Part shown: positions 11,732 to 22,379 of the stretch, one piece after another | Layout: each line of letters begins with the position of its first letter | How positions within the stretch are numbered: position 1 is the stretch's first letter | Assembly: GCF_052857255.1 (NCBI RefSeq) | Contig: NC_135500.1 | Coordinates: 52,229,272-52,293,271, forward strand | Origin: Amblyomma americanum | Taxonomy: Eukaryota; Arthropoda; Arachnida; Ixodida; Ixodidae | Direction: 5' to 3' | DNA length: 64,000 bases | Notes under the pieces: model-generated | Seen by the model: only the letters and a program-made list of their open reading frames with translations | Database searches by the model: none | What the model was told of the DNA's origin: nothing | Translations under genes and position numbers: made by a program

Positions 11732-12453
11732 GAAAAAAATGGCAGTGAATAATAAACTATACCTAATAAACCCGGTTTCAGGTGAATTAAGTCATGTGTG
11801 CACAAGGACCGTTTTAAGGAAGTGATTTTATCCGGTCTCCGAATAGGCCAGACGCACCTTAGGTACAACTCCCTGCTATCAAAACAACACAGACCTGTTT
11901 GCAAAGAATGTGGAGATGAAGTTACGGTTAACCACATTTTATTATCATGTGTCAAACTATAAAAACTAAGCAAAAAGAACATCGCTCAATTTTATCATGA
12001 ATGCATTCCTTTCCACCCAACATTCCACATAGATGATAATTCCATTGTTAACATACCTTCCGTTTCTAGCTTTTTAAAACGAGCAGTCGTACTTGAAAAA
12101 CTAAATTTTAACCATTGGCTCGCTTTATTACATCATACACTTCAGCCACTCTCTCATTCCTGAGAAGTCGGCTGAGGCTTTTATTTCATTGGTTGGGAGC
12201 CTCAGGATACTTGCCAAGCCAAGGATAGCCGCTAAGGCTGCCTGACCTTCTTTAACGCTTTTACCATTAGCCATTTCCTAATTTATTCTCTGTTATTACT
12301 AGGCACTAGAATCTTTTTAGGCCATTTACACCATCAATAATGTTGCATATTCTTAAACATTCTACAGAATACCAGTTCTACACTTTGACCTTGGCGCGTG
12401 ATTACCTTAGCTTCTTATGTGCCATAAAACCCAACACAACACAACACACGATG
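11732..12453 (+). pseudogene. Family A ORF2 C-terminus and 3'-UTR (copy 3, resumed)
   Basis: This picks up copy 3 directly after the DNA transposon: VCKECGDEVTVNHILLSC forms the C-terminal zinc motif at about 11889-11952. The coding region is followed by a 3'-UTR with the family hairpin at 12142-12176 (TCAGCC/GGCTGA around TCTCA/TGAGA) and the conserved words GGTTGGGAGCCT and GCCATAAAACCCAACAC. It ends in CAACA repeats at about 12430-12453. Stops such as TAA near 11960 fit the position of the normal ORF2 end only loosely; frame changes occur upstream. Confidence 0.8.
12142..12176 (+). promoter_or_regulatory. 3'-UTR nested hairpin of family A, copy 3
   Basis: The outer stem TCAGCC/GGCTGA encloses the inner stem TCTCA/TGAGA (loop TTCC). 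It is the same element as at 1814-1843 and 50462-50499. Confidence 0.6.
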
Positions 12454-12454
12454 A

Positions 12455-13335
12455 TATGTCATCAAAGTCTTCTAGGTGTCCAGCTATGCTGGCATAGAAG
12501 AAAACGAAAGATCCGACTTCTGTGCTGCTCAATCTCGCAGTCGTGCAAACCAGAAAGTAACCATGCTGCACAGAGAATGCCTAAAATTAGTACAGTTAAT
12601 TGGAGAGTAAATGGCTGACAATTTGTGATAACGAATTAAACAAGCTACACTTTGTAAAGCCAGTCCTGTGTGAATGGAAGACCTGTAGGCGCCATGAACA
12701 TTTCATAGAAGTAATTTTATGTCCTCTCTGCATTGCGCACACACACACACCTTGCATTCAACTTCCTGCTGGCAAATCAAGACAAACCTGTTTTGTGAAA
12801 AATGTGTTGATTAGCTGACAAAAAACGGCATCTTATTCTCGAGCACAAGACTTGGAACGGTGAGAAAAAAATGTTTTCTCCTTTTTCAACGAACAGATTC
12901 CTTTACACCCAGTGTTATTGTTGGGTGTATTGCACTAAAAACATTTAAAAGGAGCTAATGTTATACCTAAACGATAAATTTAATAAATCAAAGTCAATTG
13001 TTTACGACACAAGTTTAACCACTTCTCAGCCACTTTCTCTTTACTGATGAGGATAAGGTTTTAATTTAGTTTGTTGGGAGCTTCGAGATCCTTGCCCATA
13101 CAAGCATGGTTGCCGAGGTTACCCAACAGTGTTTAAAGATTACAGTATTAGCCATATTAAACACTTTTTGTTTCTGAGTACTAGGTACCACGAATTAATT
13201 TATTGGGCCCTCTACACCATCGATGTTCTGTCACATTTTTGTAAAATTCTGCACAACAAATTTTCCTATACCTTGAGCTTGGCGCATGATAGCCTCAGGA
13301 GCTAATGCGTCACTAAAGCCAATACAACTTCTTAG
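12455..13335 (+). mobile_element. Family A non-LTR retrotransposon, 3' end, copy 4
   Basis: This 5'-truncated fragment begins right after the CAACA tail of copy 3, in the same orientation. Degenerate RNase H (a relic of WVPSHVGIEGNERADFC) is at about 12475-12535, the zinc-motif region is near 12780-12830, and the family 3'-UTR follows at about 12990-13310 with a decayed hairpin. It ends in a weak tail (CACTAAAGCCAATACAAC). It is more diverged than copy 3. Insertion into the A/C-rich tail of an older copy would explain the exact abutment; tandem duplication is the alternative. Confidence 0.75.
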
Positions 13336-14552
13336 AGAGATCTGCCATGGCTTGTGTGGAGCGCACTTCCAGATTCCTGAGCATCTTGTTGTTGATTACG
13401 TCGGTCTCCGGAGCCGAGGTGGTGCGTAGTTTCTGCATGGCGACATTAACTTCCCGTGGGGAAATGTCCTAACCAGTATGGTATTGGGGCCGCGAGTATA
13501 AGTAGGGAAGGTTGTCGGTAGAGTTGTGGTTAGATATTGTGGTTTAAGAGCGTCTAACAAGAAGCCATCATGTAGAGGAGTTTGCGTAGGATGCGGTTGT
13601 TTCAACTGCGTTGCTTTTGTTCCTTCTGGCTCGAGGAAGCATCGGAAAAATTGCCCCGTGTGTTTGGGGTTGAGGTTGCCGCTCGCGCTCAAGTGGCCTC
13701 ATTGCCGATGTGCAGTTGGTTTGCACGTGTTTATATCTCCGTTACGAGCGCGGCTTTACTCTACTTGAGTGGCCGATTGCTTTTATTAGTGAGACACTTC
13801 TTTTGAAGGCTGGCGTGCGCTTCGCAAAGATGTAGGGGGCGACTCTGTCGTCTCTGCATGCAGGGTGTTAGAGATTTTGTACGTGGCCGCAGCCATGTCC
13901 TTAGTGAGGGTTTATGTCCAGGCGTCGAAATGTGTGATGGCTCCTGGGACGTCCCGTTGGATTGGCCGGAATTAGTCTCAGTCCACCAGCACCTTTTTCT
14001 AACCTGGACTAAGGTTGTGAGGTTGAGCTCAGTGCTGAATATATGTGATCACTGTCGAACGAATGCGGCGTGTTTGTTTAAGGACTGTTAGGAAGGTTTT
14101 TGACAGGATTAGGTACGGGTTGGCATTGTGTTGAATACTTATTCCAATCTTTACTGGTTGGTTTATGTCGTTGAGCCCAGCCTTCGTTCTGGATGAAAGT
14201 CCAAACCGAGGTACCTTTATGACATCTTTTGCGGTAGCCGCAACTGTGGTGATTGGCATCAAAGTTGCCAGTTATCAGTATGAGGTGGTTCGCACTTATC
14301 GTGGGTTAATTCCTTGCGCATTGAAGCTATGATAGGTGCCGGAGGGCGTTTGTTGGGCTTTATGTGTTTAGTATGAAAAAGCTACTGTCCTTGAGTGCTC
14401 GGGGTAAGCGTTCTACAAGAAAGCCCTCTATGTCAAGTTCTAAAGGGTGCTCAATTGCGGTAAAGTTTCGTTCAACCAGCGTTCCTACTCGCGTATGTGG
14501 CAGCACGCTGGTTGACTCATGATCTGTGTAGTTTCGAAGCTTGACATTAGAT
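13336..14552. other. Unassigned 1.2-kb stretch
   Basis: There is no recognisable gene. The minus strand has weakly open frames at 13396-13692 and 14029-14262 with basic, proline-rich content that could be remnants of a gag-like ORF1, but no zinc knuckle or other motif supports this. It separates family A copies 4 and 5. Confidence 0.3.
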
Positions 14553-15419
14553 TATCCCTGCAGGGGCATCTGCAACATGCAGATGTTGGTGAGTTGCTAC
14601 GCCATGGGTTCCTGGGCATCCGAAGGGGCATCCCCGCAGGGCGATGATGGTAAGCAGTGTGTCACCACGGATCCGAACACCCGCGCTTAGCCTTGCGTGG
14701 CTCAGCCATGTCCGAGAAAAAGGGGTTCCTGGTGGTTGAGCCGATGCCGAGCGTTTGGACCTTTAAGGACCCTCAGTGGAGGCAAAACACCACTTTGCCC
14801 TGCAGACGGCAACTCCGGCCTACCCCGACCTGGGGAATTCGGCCGTCGCCTTTTCCTATCCTTCCCTGCACGTTTCACTCTCCTATCTTCTTTCTCGCTA
14901 CTATCGTGAATCCTCTTCCTCCTCGTTTTTTTTTCACTTTTCATAGGCGGCTAGGGCTATCCTTGTATGGTGTAGACACCCTGAGTTGTTCATATTTCGT
15001 TATAGCAGTGGTGTACAGGTGGCGTGGGTGGCCATGGTGGTTCCGTGGTGGATGGCTGGCACCATGGCCGAAGAACCATTCTTTTTCTATTGCTGCCTCC
15101 TTACTTTAAACTGATTGCTCTCTGAAAAGAGGGCGGACCGATGCAACCTCCCTGTTCTTCAACAAAAAGAAAACATCATTCGCAAAATCCCCCACGGTTC
15201 ATAATGAACAAAAAGAAAAAACAGCCAGACCCATACCTCCTTTCACAGTCTCAAAAGTCCTGAGAGATTCCCTAGGTCCGAAGTACAAGGTGACAAAATT
15301 AGTTAGCTTAGACCTCCTGCTAGAACTTGTCGAATAACTCAAATCTCGAGTCTAGCAGACATTAAAACTTTCGGTGACATCCCTGTGTCTGTAACACTCC
15401 ACAGATCGTTAAACATAGT

Positions 15420-16016
15420 CATCATCATCATCATCATCAGCCCTACTACACCCACTGCAGGGCAAAGGCCTCTACCATGTCTCTCCAATTAACCCTATCC
15501 TTTGCCAGCTGCATCCACCCTTTGCCTGCAAACTTCTTAATCTCATCCGCCCATCTAACCTTCTGCCGCCCCCTGCTACGCTTACTTTCTCTTGGAACCC
15601 ACTCCGTTACCCTTAAAGACCAGCGGTTATCTTGCCTTCGCATTACATGCCCTGCCCAAGCCCATTTCATTCTCTTGATTTCGACTAGGATGTCATTAAC
15701 CCGTGTTTGTTCCCTCACCCACTCTGCCCGCTTCCGATCTCTTAACGTTACACCTATCATTTTTCTTTCCATGGCTCGCTGCGTTGTCCTTAACTTAAGC
15801 TGAACTCTTTTCGTTAGCCTCCACGTTTCTGCCCCGTAGGTGAGTACCGGTAAGCTTATGCTGTTGTACACTTTCCTCTTGAGGGAAATTGGTAAACTGC
15901 CACTCATGATCTGCGAGAATTTGCCATATGCGCTCCACCCCATTCTTATCCTTCTAGTTATCTCCCTCTCATGATCCGGATCAGCTGTCACTACCTGCCC
16001 TAAGTAGACGTATGTG
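15420..16016 (-). mobile_element. RTE-clade non-LTR retrotransposon, 3' fragment
   Basis: The minus strand encodes the C-terminal part of an RTE-type RT, almost intact: YGAETWRLTKRVQLKLRTTQ, then a WAGHVMRR box, then SRGRQKVRWADEIKKFAG, ending WRDMVEAFALQWV. This region follows the RT palm and is characteristic of RTE/BovB-like elements. The 3' end is a short (TGA)n tail, seen as (ATC)n on the plus strand at 15420-15438. A 5-bp ATAGT repeat flanks it (15415-15419 and 16017-16021). The palm and endonuclease are absent, so it is 5'-truncated. It disrupts ORF1 of family A copy 5. Confidence 0.85.
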
Positions 16017-16072
16017 ATAGTATGTGATGTCATCTCCGACAACGACTTTCTGCACTCGACAGAAGAAGAAAT

Positions 16073-16270
16073 AATAATAATAATAATTGGTTTTTGGGGA
16101 AAGGAAATGGCGCAGTATCTGTCTCATATATCGTTGGACACCTGAACCGCGCCGTAAGGGAAGGGATAAAGGAGGGAGTGAAAGAAGAAAGGAAGAAGGA
16201 GGTGCCGTAGTGGAGGGCTCCGGAATAATTTCGACCACCTGGGGATCTTTAACGTGCACTGACATCGCAC
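16073..16270 (-). mobile_element. 5'-truncated SINE (Ruka-like long form)
   Basis: This matches the 3' body of the SINE at 2245-2546 but lacks the tRNA-like head. In its own orientation the 3' end is an (ATT)n tail. It is flanked by a perfect 12-bp direct repeat, AGAAGAAGAAAT, at 16061-16072 and 16271-16282. Truncation at the head with intact duplications means the copy was truncated on insertion, as LINE machinery does. Confidence 0.85.
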
Positions 16271-17465
16271 AGAAGAAGAAATGCTGAATGGACTTTCCGA
16301 TCAGATTGTAACTAATGTATATAGAATCAAAATACGCAAATAAAACAAAGAAATTCCCACGAAACACCTGGTCTTGATCTTTGCATCCTGCACCCTGCCC
16401 GAATCAATCCAGGTAGGGTACGCAAAAATCTCCGTCCTACCATATATCCCTAACTCTATACGCTGGTTTAAATGCCAAAGGTTTGGCCAAGGCTCCCAAA
16501 GCTGCCGCGGCCGCGATACATGTTCTATATGTGCTGGAAACGATCACAAATCCACAGACTCTAATGCTGCGGCACTGTGCGCGAAATGCGAAGGTGACCA
16601 CGCTGTTTATTCAAGGTCGTGGCCCGCTTTGCAGAAAGGAAAAGAAATAATTACCATAAAGACAAAAGAACAGATAATATGTGAAAAAGCAAGAAGACGC
16701 TATTCCATTCAGATTGCACATTTTTTACGCCCCACACAAGCTCCGCGGCGCACTACACCTGTCTTCGGCACCTGTTAGCTAACGTGCACCTAGCTAACCC
16801 AGCTGGGCCGGGGCAAGCCCAATTGTGCCCCTGGCAGATGCAGAGGGAGCTGCTATGCCACCTCCGAAAAACAGCCCTTCGGCCACCAAGTCGGCAGCCC
16901 GCAAGGCTTCACCCAATCGAGAGAAGCCACCCTCCCCCCCCCCCCCCCCCCTGCCACCGGGTTCTGCGCGGAACTCCATCGCCTCACTGGTCAGAGCTCT
17001 CCCCGCTGCAGCGGCGGCGGACTTTTCTTGACCGTAAAAAACCAATAACAGGCCCTCAGCAAGGAGGGACCTAAGGTTCTGAATACGTCCCCCTCAAAAT
17101 TATCATGACGTTCCTTATCCACTGCGACTGCAGTGGAATTCTAAATACCTATAGCGATGCAATAGACCTAAATTATGTCTCCTGTAGCACTGTGCCTTCA
17201 GGAGACCAATATGGGACCTTCTCATAAAAATATTTTTTAAAAGTATAACGTCTTTCACCGCGGCCCGTGAGCAGGCGAGTATGCTCTCTGAAGGCGTTGC
17301 TGTTGAGTTCAGAGTGGTGCTGAAACCCATAAAATTAAGCTGCAAGCAAAACCTGAAGCTGTTGCGATGACCTTTAACTTCAAAACAATTACCATATGCT
17401 AAGTATATCTTCAATCACACTTTACAGTAACCCTCCATGACTTCGAACTACTCTTAGAGCGTGAG

Positions 17466-17790
17466 CCCTAATAATAATCCAAACACACAAAACCTCCTCA
17501 AAATCTCCCAGAAATATCCCATCAGGACATTTGGAATGTCCCCAGGAGGTTCTCATTTTTCCCGGAGACGTCCAAAAAACGTCCTCACAAGTAGCCGTGT
17601 GCAAAAAGTTGTGCGTCCCAGAGACAGCCCCAAAAGGTTAATGCAAGATTTCTGGGCTCTGGCTCAATAAAATTATTTCTTCTTTTTTATGCAGACTTCA
17701 GGCATCTAAGCGCACATATGTGCCAAACTTCACGCACATACCTCAGGCACATACTTCAGGCACGTTACCTGTTTACATGAAATGTGCTTT
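17466..17790. other. Unassigned stretch, possible small transposon
   Basis: There is no coding sequence of note. The edges carry GAGCGTGAGCCC (about 17457-17468) and, on the other strand at about 17655-17667, GAGCCAGAGCCC, which could be degenerate inverted termini of a ~210-bp element inserted in family A copy 5. Direct repeats were not found, so this is only suggestive. Confidence 0.25.
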
Positions 17791-17794
17791 AACG

Positions 17795-18872
17795 AGGTGA
17801 AAATTTAGGCTGGTTGGTGCATGATCTTGTGATGGGAGCAGCGCAGCACGAGGCAGAGAGGCGGTACACGACTATGAATAACAACCAGATTTTTAATGCA
17901 CGTTCGCCGAATATATACATCTCACCCGTATAAGAAGTAAAAAAAGAAGCATGAAAAACGCATAAGATGTACACGTGGTGAAATATTAAGACATCGCACG
18001 CAGATAATCAATTTCTGTCACGAAGCGCTATTAAAGGTATGCAGACGCATATGTCGCTCTTTAGTCGGATGTTGAAGGCTTCTTCAATCTCTCTCGTCCG
18101 TTGATAAAAATACGACGGGATGACCATTGTGTTGATAAGCTGCGGAGCGCATTCATGCCCTCTGCAATGTTTGGCTTACTCACTGCTGATGGCGCCCTTT
18201 AGGGATCTTTAGTGCTCTAGAAGCCGTGTATTCAACCAGCGCCCTGTTTGACGAATGTATGTGCGTCCGCATGACAGAGGAGTTTCATAAACCCCGCTTT
18301 TCACACATTTCACATGTTTTTCAGGTGTTTTTTTTTTTCATTGATTTTTTTCATTTACCGCTGTTGACTTTGGCGCACAGGCTCCTTAACTTGTTGGGTG
18401 CCGACATGAGCACTTTTACACGAGCTCTTGCTCTTACTCTTTTGCGACTGTGCGAAATGCCATTAATGCAAGGAATCACAGCGCACGGCTTCCTTTATTC
18501 TGATGTGGTTGTGACATATTTTCTGCCTCTAGGTGCTTGCAGAATTTCTTCTGCGACACTGGATAGCAGTCTCGTCGGGCAACCTGCTGTTTTCAGTCGA
18601 CGGTTCTGGGTGTCAAAACTGCCTTGAACCTCATGACGACAGGATCTCGTCAATACGGCTCTCATTGCAGTTTTTTTTCTACCCCCGCTTGATGATGTTG
18701 GAGTGTGCAGATGTGTAGAAGAGCAGTACCTTATAGCTTCGTGCTCGGTACCGCCAGCATATGTGAGCGCCTAGAAAGGCTAGCGTCAAGTCAAGAAATC
18801 GCATAACGTTGTTTTCTGTGAGTTCACTTGTTATTTCTAGTCCTAGTTCTTCTAGTCGTTCTAGTCCTTAGG
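17795..18872 (-). mobile_element. Penelope-like element 2, left arm (RT C-terminus plus GIY-YIG), broken
   Basis: Read on the minus strand from 18872: RT sequence resembling the block after the catalytic box (LEITSELTENNVMRFLDLTL, then HSNIIKRG), then a decayed linker, then a GIY-YIG endonuclease remnant near 18300-18220 (LSCGRTYIRQTG, with the YIG glycine changed to arginine). The 3' end lies near 17795-17840. It is a different lineage from the element at 27.9-37.9 kb. It meets a second, shorter copy at about 18872-18885 in head-to-head orientation. Stops and shifts are present, so it is inactive. Confidence 0.72.
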
Positions 18873-18884
18873 AAATGTAGTAAT

Positions 18885-19705
18885 GATAGCCGCATTTACG
18901 AGATCCTGTCATCTCATATGAAACCGTCGGCTGAAAGCAGCAGTTTACCCGACGAGACTGCTATCCAGTGTCGCAGAAGGGATTCTGCAAGCACTTAGAG
19001 GCAGAAAATATGTCACAACCACAGCAAAAAAAAGGAAGTCATACGCGGTCATTCCTTACATTAACGGAACTTCCCACAGTCTCAAAAAGGTAGGCGCAAG
19101 AGCTGGTGTGAAAGTGCTCATGTCAGCACCCAACATAGTAAAAAGCCTTTGTGCCAAAGTCAACAGTGAGCAAGGAAAATTCAATGCAAGAAAAAGCACC
19201 GGGAAAAAACACGTGAAATGTGTGAAAAGCGGGGTTTAGTAAATACCTCTGTCATGCGGACGCACCTACATTGGGCAAACAGGACACTGTTTGAATGAAT
19301 GGCTTCGAGAGCACAAAATATATCTAAAGGCCGCTATGATCAGTGAATTAGCAAAACATTGCAGAGAGCATGAATGCGCTCTGCAGCTTATCAAACAATG
19401 GTCATCCCGCCGTATTTTAATCAACGGACCAGGGAGATTGAAGAAGCCTTCAACATCGGGCAAAAGAGCGACGTATATGCGTCAGCATAGTTTCGATACC
19501 GTTTCGTTTCAGCGAAATTGATTATCTGCGTGCGTTGTCCTAATCTTTTACCATGTGTACATCTTATGCGTTTGTCATGCTTCTGTCCTTTCCTTATTGC
19601 ACGAGCGAGATGTATATGTTCGATCGAACCTGGATTAAAAATCTGGTCAGCGTTGATTCCCGCCTCTCTCTTTGTTTCGTGCGGCGCTGCTCCCGCCACA
19701 AGAAC
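18885..19705 (+). mobile_element. Penelope-like element 2, right arm, broken
   Basis: This is homologous to the left arm in inverted orientation. Shared sequence starts at about 18890 (ACGAGATCCTGTC) and includes CCCGACGAGACTGCTATCC and the GIY-YIG block LSCGRTYIGQTGHCLNEWLREH split at about 19250-19315. Here the YIG glycine is kept. It begins closer to the 3' end than the left arm does, so the two arms have different 5' truncation points and no spacer. The arms differ by many substitutions and a ~28-bp indel, which dates them as old. Confidence 0.72.
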
Positions 19706-21667
19706 CTGAAATGCGCTAGAATTTTACACACAAACGAAATATGAATTCAAAAAGTCGCTTGATCCCGTCCATATAACAGGAAATAGCAGCGCAATACAGA
19801 TGTAATTTCAGTTTATCGATGTGCTCTTTGCATTTAAATGAATACCAACAGGAGACGCATATGTATGCACCATTTAACACACAAAGTACGGAGCACTACG
19901 ACACCAGCAAATAATAATGGCCAAAATTTTCGCTAGCTCTGAGAAATCTGAAAAAAATGGAGCAATAAAAACATAATACAGGCTGAAAGCTGATGCACCT
20001 TAAGCAAACATTCTAAAGGGTGCAAAAGCATATATGCACACACCAAAGCAAACGCATGTAAAGAGCAACCTGGGTGCCAAAAGAAAAGACGACATGGGCG
20101 TACGATACAGATACGCGGTTTCAGGTCACGGATATTCTGCAGGGTGAAACCTCCCTCTCGCTTTGCCTCTCGCACGAGCCTCGGAGTAGTCTTGAGCGTG
20201 TTATCAAAACAGGAAAAAAAAATAATTCTACGAGGCGAAAATAAAAAACGAGCATAAACCGCATACCTTGACGACGTTGCCAACAGAAACCTGGGGATGA
20301 AATAAAATGCTACAACTATATATATATGAGTTCAACGCAGCCTTCTGTCCTGCGCCTTCTCACGGCACAGAGAACGCTCAAACATACGCGTTGTTACATT
20401 CTCGTTACACCCCCGTTTTATTTTCTTGTCACTAAGTGTGGAGATAAGACTGCTTGGAGCCGGATGGAAAGGGGGGACGTCTTGAGGTAGGAGCCCTGGC
20501 TCGCCACACCCACGGTACAGCCGACCACGCGTGCGGCAAAATACGGCGTGGGAGGCGAGATCAAGCTAATCAAGGCACAAGTCATCCGGTGGGGGTGGGT
20601 TGGGAGTCAGCGACGCGAACACAACACAAACTATACCGCTGCGACAGGACTGCAATGTAGGTAGAGCAGGTTAATCCATGGGCACTCGCAGCAAGAGTCT
20701 GGTGGGCTTCCAAAGATCTCTCCCGCCTATGACCGAAGGGGACGGCCACGCTGCCACCAACAACACGCCACAGTCGTCGGAGGCGCTGAGGGAAGCAGAG
20801 TGCACGCTAGGAGTCGAACATTGCCATGAAATCCACTGCCGCGAACGACGCCTGTAAGAGCGCCATTATGGTGTTGGGCCGTGAAGCTGTGCAAAAGATT
20901 TGCAATGCGCCGCGCGCCGCTGCACCAGTTCCAAAAGGAATTATGTGGGCACGCCGAGGTGCGCGGGAAAGCTGCCATGAATCCGCAGCTACGAAGTTCA
21001 CGACAGCATAGTGATGAGAGCAAGAGCTGCTGCGCGCTGGGGCTTGCGCGCGAGCGGCTAGGGGCTGCGCGAATACGTGTGCGCAAGATGGCTTCCGTCC
21101 AGCGAGGAAGCCCGGCGAGCGACGGGAGGCCCATTACTGCGCCTCTGCTAGACAGCGGCGCAACGAGGACTGCTGGTAGTTGGAGATGTCTGCAGGGACC
21201 GCCGCTCCCGGCGATGCCATGAAAAGGCAGGCCGCCGTCGCCTGCCTGCCTGCAGCATGGAGCCGACGGCCCACGAGAGAGATGCGGGGTTAAATGCGCT
21301 TCCTTCGGCTGTTCGGAAAAAACTGTCTGATCTCTCAAAACGGCGAGTGCAAGCGCAAAACCTTCCCTCCGCGTAGCTCTTGGCGCGAGGGGAGAAAAGG
21401 GAGCGAGGAGTCAATTTGTATTTTTTGTTGAAAAGCGGTCCAAAAATGTTCTCCCAGTTACCTTTCTGGGACCACAATGCTATTTGTTTTTGTTTCTGTT
21501 TACCACGCTCGAAAAAACGTTTCTAGGACATTAGTGGGCGCACTTCCCTTTTGCTTGTGTTTCTATGTCCTACCTCTACTGCCTGGAAATGTTCGATAAA
21601 TGTTGTACTGGGACAGGGACATTCCATCCTTTCTGGGCGTTCCTGGGGAGGTACGTTGTTTGCTGGG
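19706..21667. other. Unassigned 2-kb stretch
   Basis: A GC-rich part at about 20440-21340 has several overlapping open frames on both strands (up to 203 codons on the minus strand at 20727-21338), but none shows a known domain, and the overlap of frames suggests composition rather than coding. The remainder is AT-rich with no motif recognised. Confidence 0.35.
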
Positions 21668-21963
21668 ATTATTGGTTTTTGGGGAAAGGAAATGGCGCAG
21701 TATGTCTCCTATATCGCTGGACACCTGAACAGCGCCGTAAGGGAAGGGATAAAGGAAGTACAGAAAGATGAAAGGAAGAAAGAATTGCCGCAGTGGAGTG
21801 CTCCGGAATAATTTCGACCACCTGGGGATCTTTAACGTGCACTAACATCGCACAGCACACAGGCGCCTTAGCGTTATGCCTCCACAAAAGCGCAGCCGCC
21901 GCGGTCGGGTTCGAACCCCGAGAACTCCGGATCAGTATCCGAGCGCCCTAGCCGCGGCGGGTC
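21668..21963 (-). mobile_element. tRNA-derived SINE, Ruka-like long form
   Basis: The 3' end is at about 21668 (GGTTTTTGGGGAAAGG on the plus strand) and the tRNA-like head at about 21895-21963, where the B box reads GGGTTCGAACCCG on the minus strand. It is collinear with the copy at 2245-2546. It ends next to the TA microsatellite that borders the gypsy element. Confidence 0.82.
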
Positions 21964-21966
21964 AGA

Positions 21967-21969
<3 letters not shown>

Positions 21970-22001
<32 letters not shown>
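21970..22001. repeat. (TA)n microsatellite, left of the gypsy element
   Basis: About 16 TA units lie directly against the left LTR. A similar tract follows the right LTR (27859-27888), which suggests the element inserted into a TA tract. Confidence 0.9.
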
Positions 22002-22006
<5 letters not shown>

Positions 22007-22157
22007 GTGCATTCCGCATTTTCGCTTAGCGCTGACCTGAAGCACGCGCCGTCTCTATGAAGAGGAGGCGGAGGTGTCAGCGATCTTGAGCTGTGGTGCA
22101 GACGTTCGTCGGATCCTGCGTTCCTGTGTTCAGTGATAACCGCATTCACGCGTGACA
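22002..22157 (+). repeat. Left LTR of the gypsy element
   Basis: This matches 27699-27858 along its length, from ACAGTGCATTCC to CGCATTCACGCGTGAC. It ends in CA at 22157. The expected initial TG is obscured by the TA tract. Confidence 0.88.
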
Positions 22158-22160
22158 TTT

Positions 22161-22178
22161 TGGTGGAGGTGCTGGGTA
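22161..22178 (+). promoter_or_regulatory. Primer-binding site of the gypsy element
   Basis: TGGTGGAGGTGCTGGG starts 3 bases after the LTR. Its reverse complement ends in CCA, as the 3' end of a tRNA does. The tRNA was not identified. Confidence 0.65.
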
Positions 22179-22379
22179 GTGCACCCCATTCTCAGGACCT
22201 TTCCAAGAAGCCGGGACTCCAGCCCGCTTGACGCCTTGAGAGTCGAAGTTACGCCCACCCATCAAAGTAGCCGGCGGCTGCAAGGACTGCAACCAGAGTT
22301 CGGGCCTCTGCAGTCTCGTCCGACCGCCAGGAAACTGACCTCAGCGCGACCATCAGTGCCCACAAACACCCCCGTCATT

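Larger units (their letters stand above)
4145..12453 (+). mobile_element. Family A non-LTR retrotransposon, near full-length, copy 3
   Basis: This is a complete but decayed unit: 5'-UTR (4145-4712), gag-like ORF1 (4713-5771), ORF2 with endonuclease, RT and RNase H (about 5850-9367, resuming 11732-11960), 3'-UTR (about 12100-12420) and a tail of CAACA repeats (12424-12453). Two later insertions interrupt it: a Ruka-like SINE at 7970-8197 and a TTAA-flanked DNA transposon at 9372-11727. Removing the latter restores continuity with the uninterrupted copy at 45-50.8 kb. Without its insertions it is about 5.7 kb, the same as that copy. Another family A fragment abuts its tail on the 3' side. Confidence 0.88.
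14553..17465 (+). mobile_element. Family A non-LTR retrotransposon, 5' half, copy 5
   Basis: The 5'-UTR starts near 14553, and its leader hairpin at 14567-14585 reads CATCTGCA-ACA-TGCAGATG. ORF1 starts near 15090 (ATG changed to ATT) and is decayed. ORF1 is interrupted by an RTE fragment (15420-16016) and then by a truncated SINE (16073-16270). The zinc-knuckle block (FKCQRFGQGSQSC, CSICAGNDHKSTDSN, CAKCEGDHAVYSRSW) is at about 16470-16632, and the N-terminal part of the endonuclease lies at about 17110-17460. The copy breaks off before the GDFNAH motif. A run of about 19 C at 16933-16951 lies in the proline-rich tail of ORF1. Confidence 0.82.

Noticed and set aside
13396..14262. Minus-strand frames as a gag-like ORF1
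   Set aside because: No zinc knuckle or conserved ORF1 motif could be seen, so family cannot be assigned.
15420..15440. (ATC)n as an independent microsatellite
   Set aside because: It is the 3' tail of the RTE fragment on the minus strand, exactly at the insertion boundary.
17461..17670. Possible MITE with GAGCC...-type inverted ends
   Set aside because: Ends match over only about 10 bases with mismatches, and no target duplication was found; kept only as a weak note.
20727..21338. A 203-codon open frame on the minus strand
   Set aside because: GC-rich region with open frames on both strands; no domain, splice signal or family resemblance. Probably compositional.
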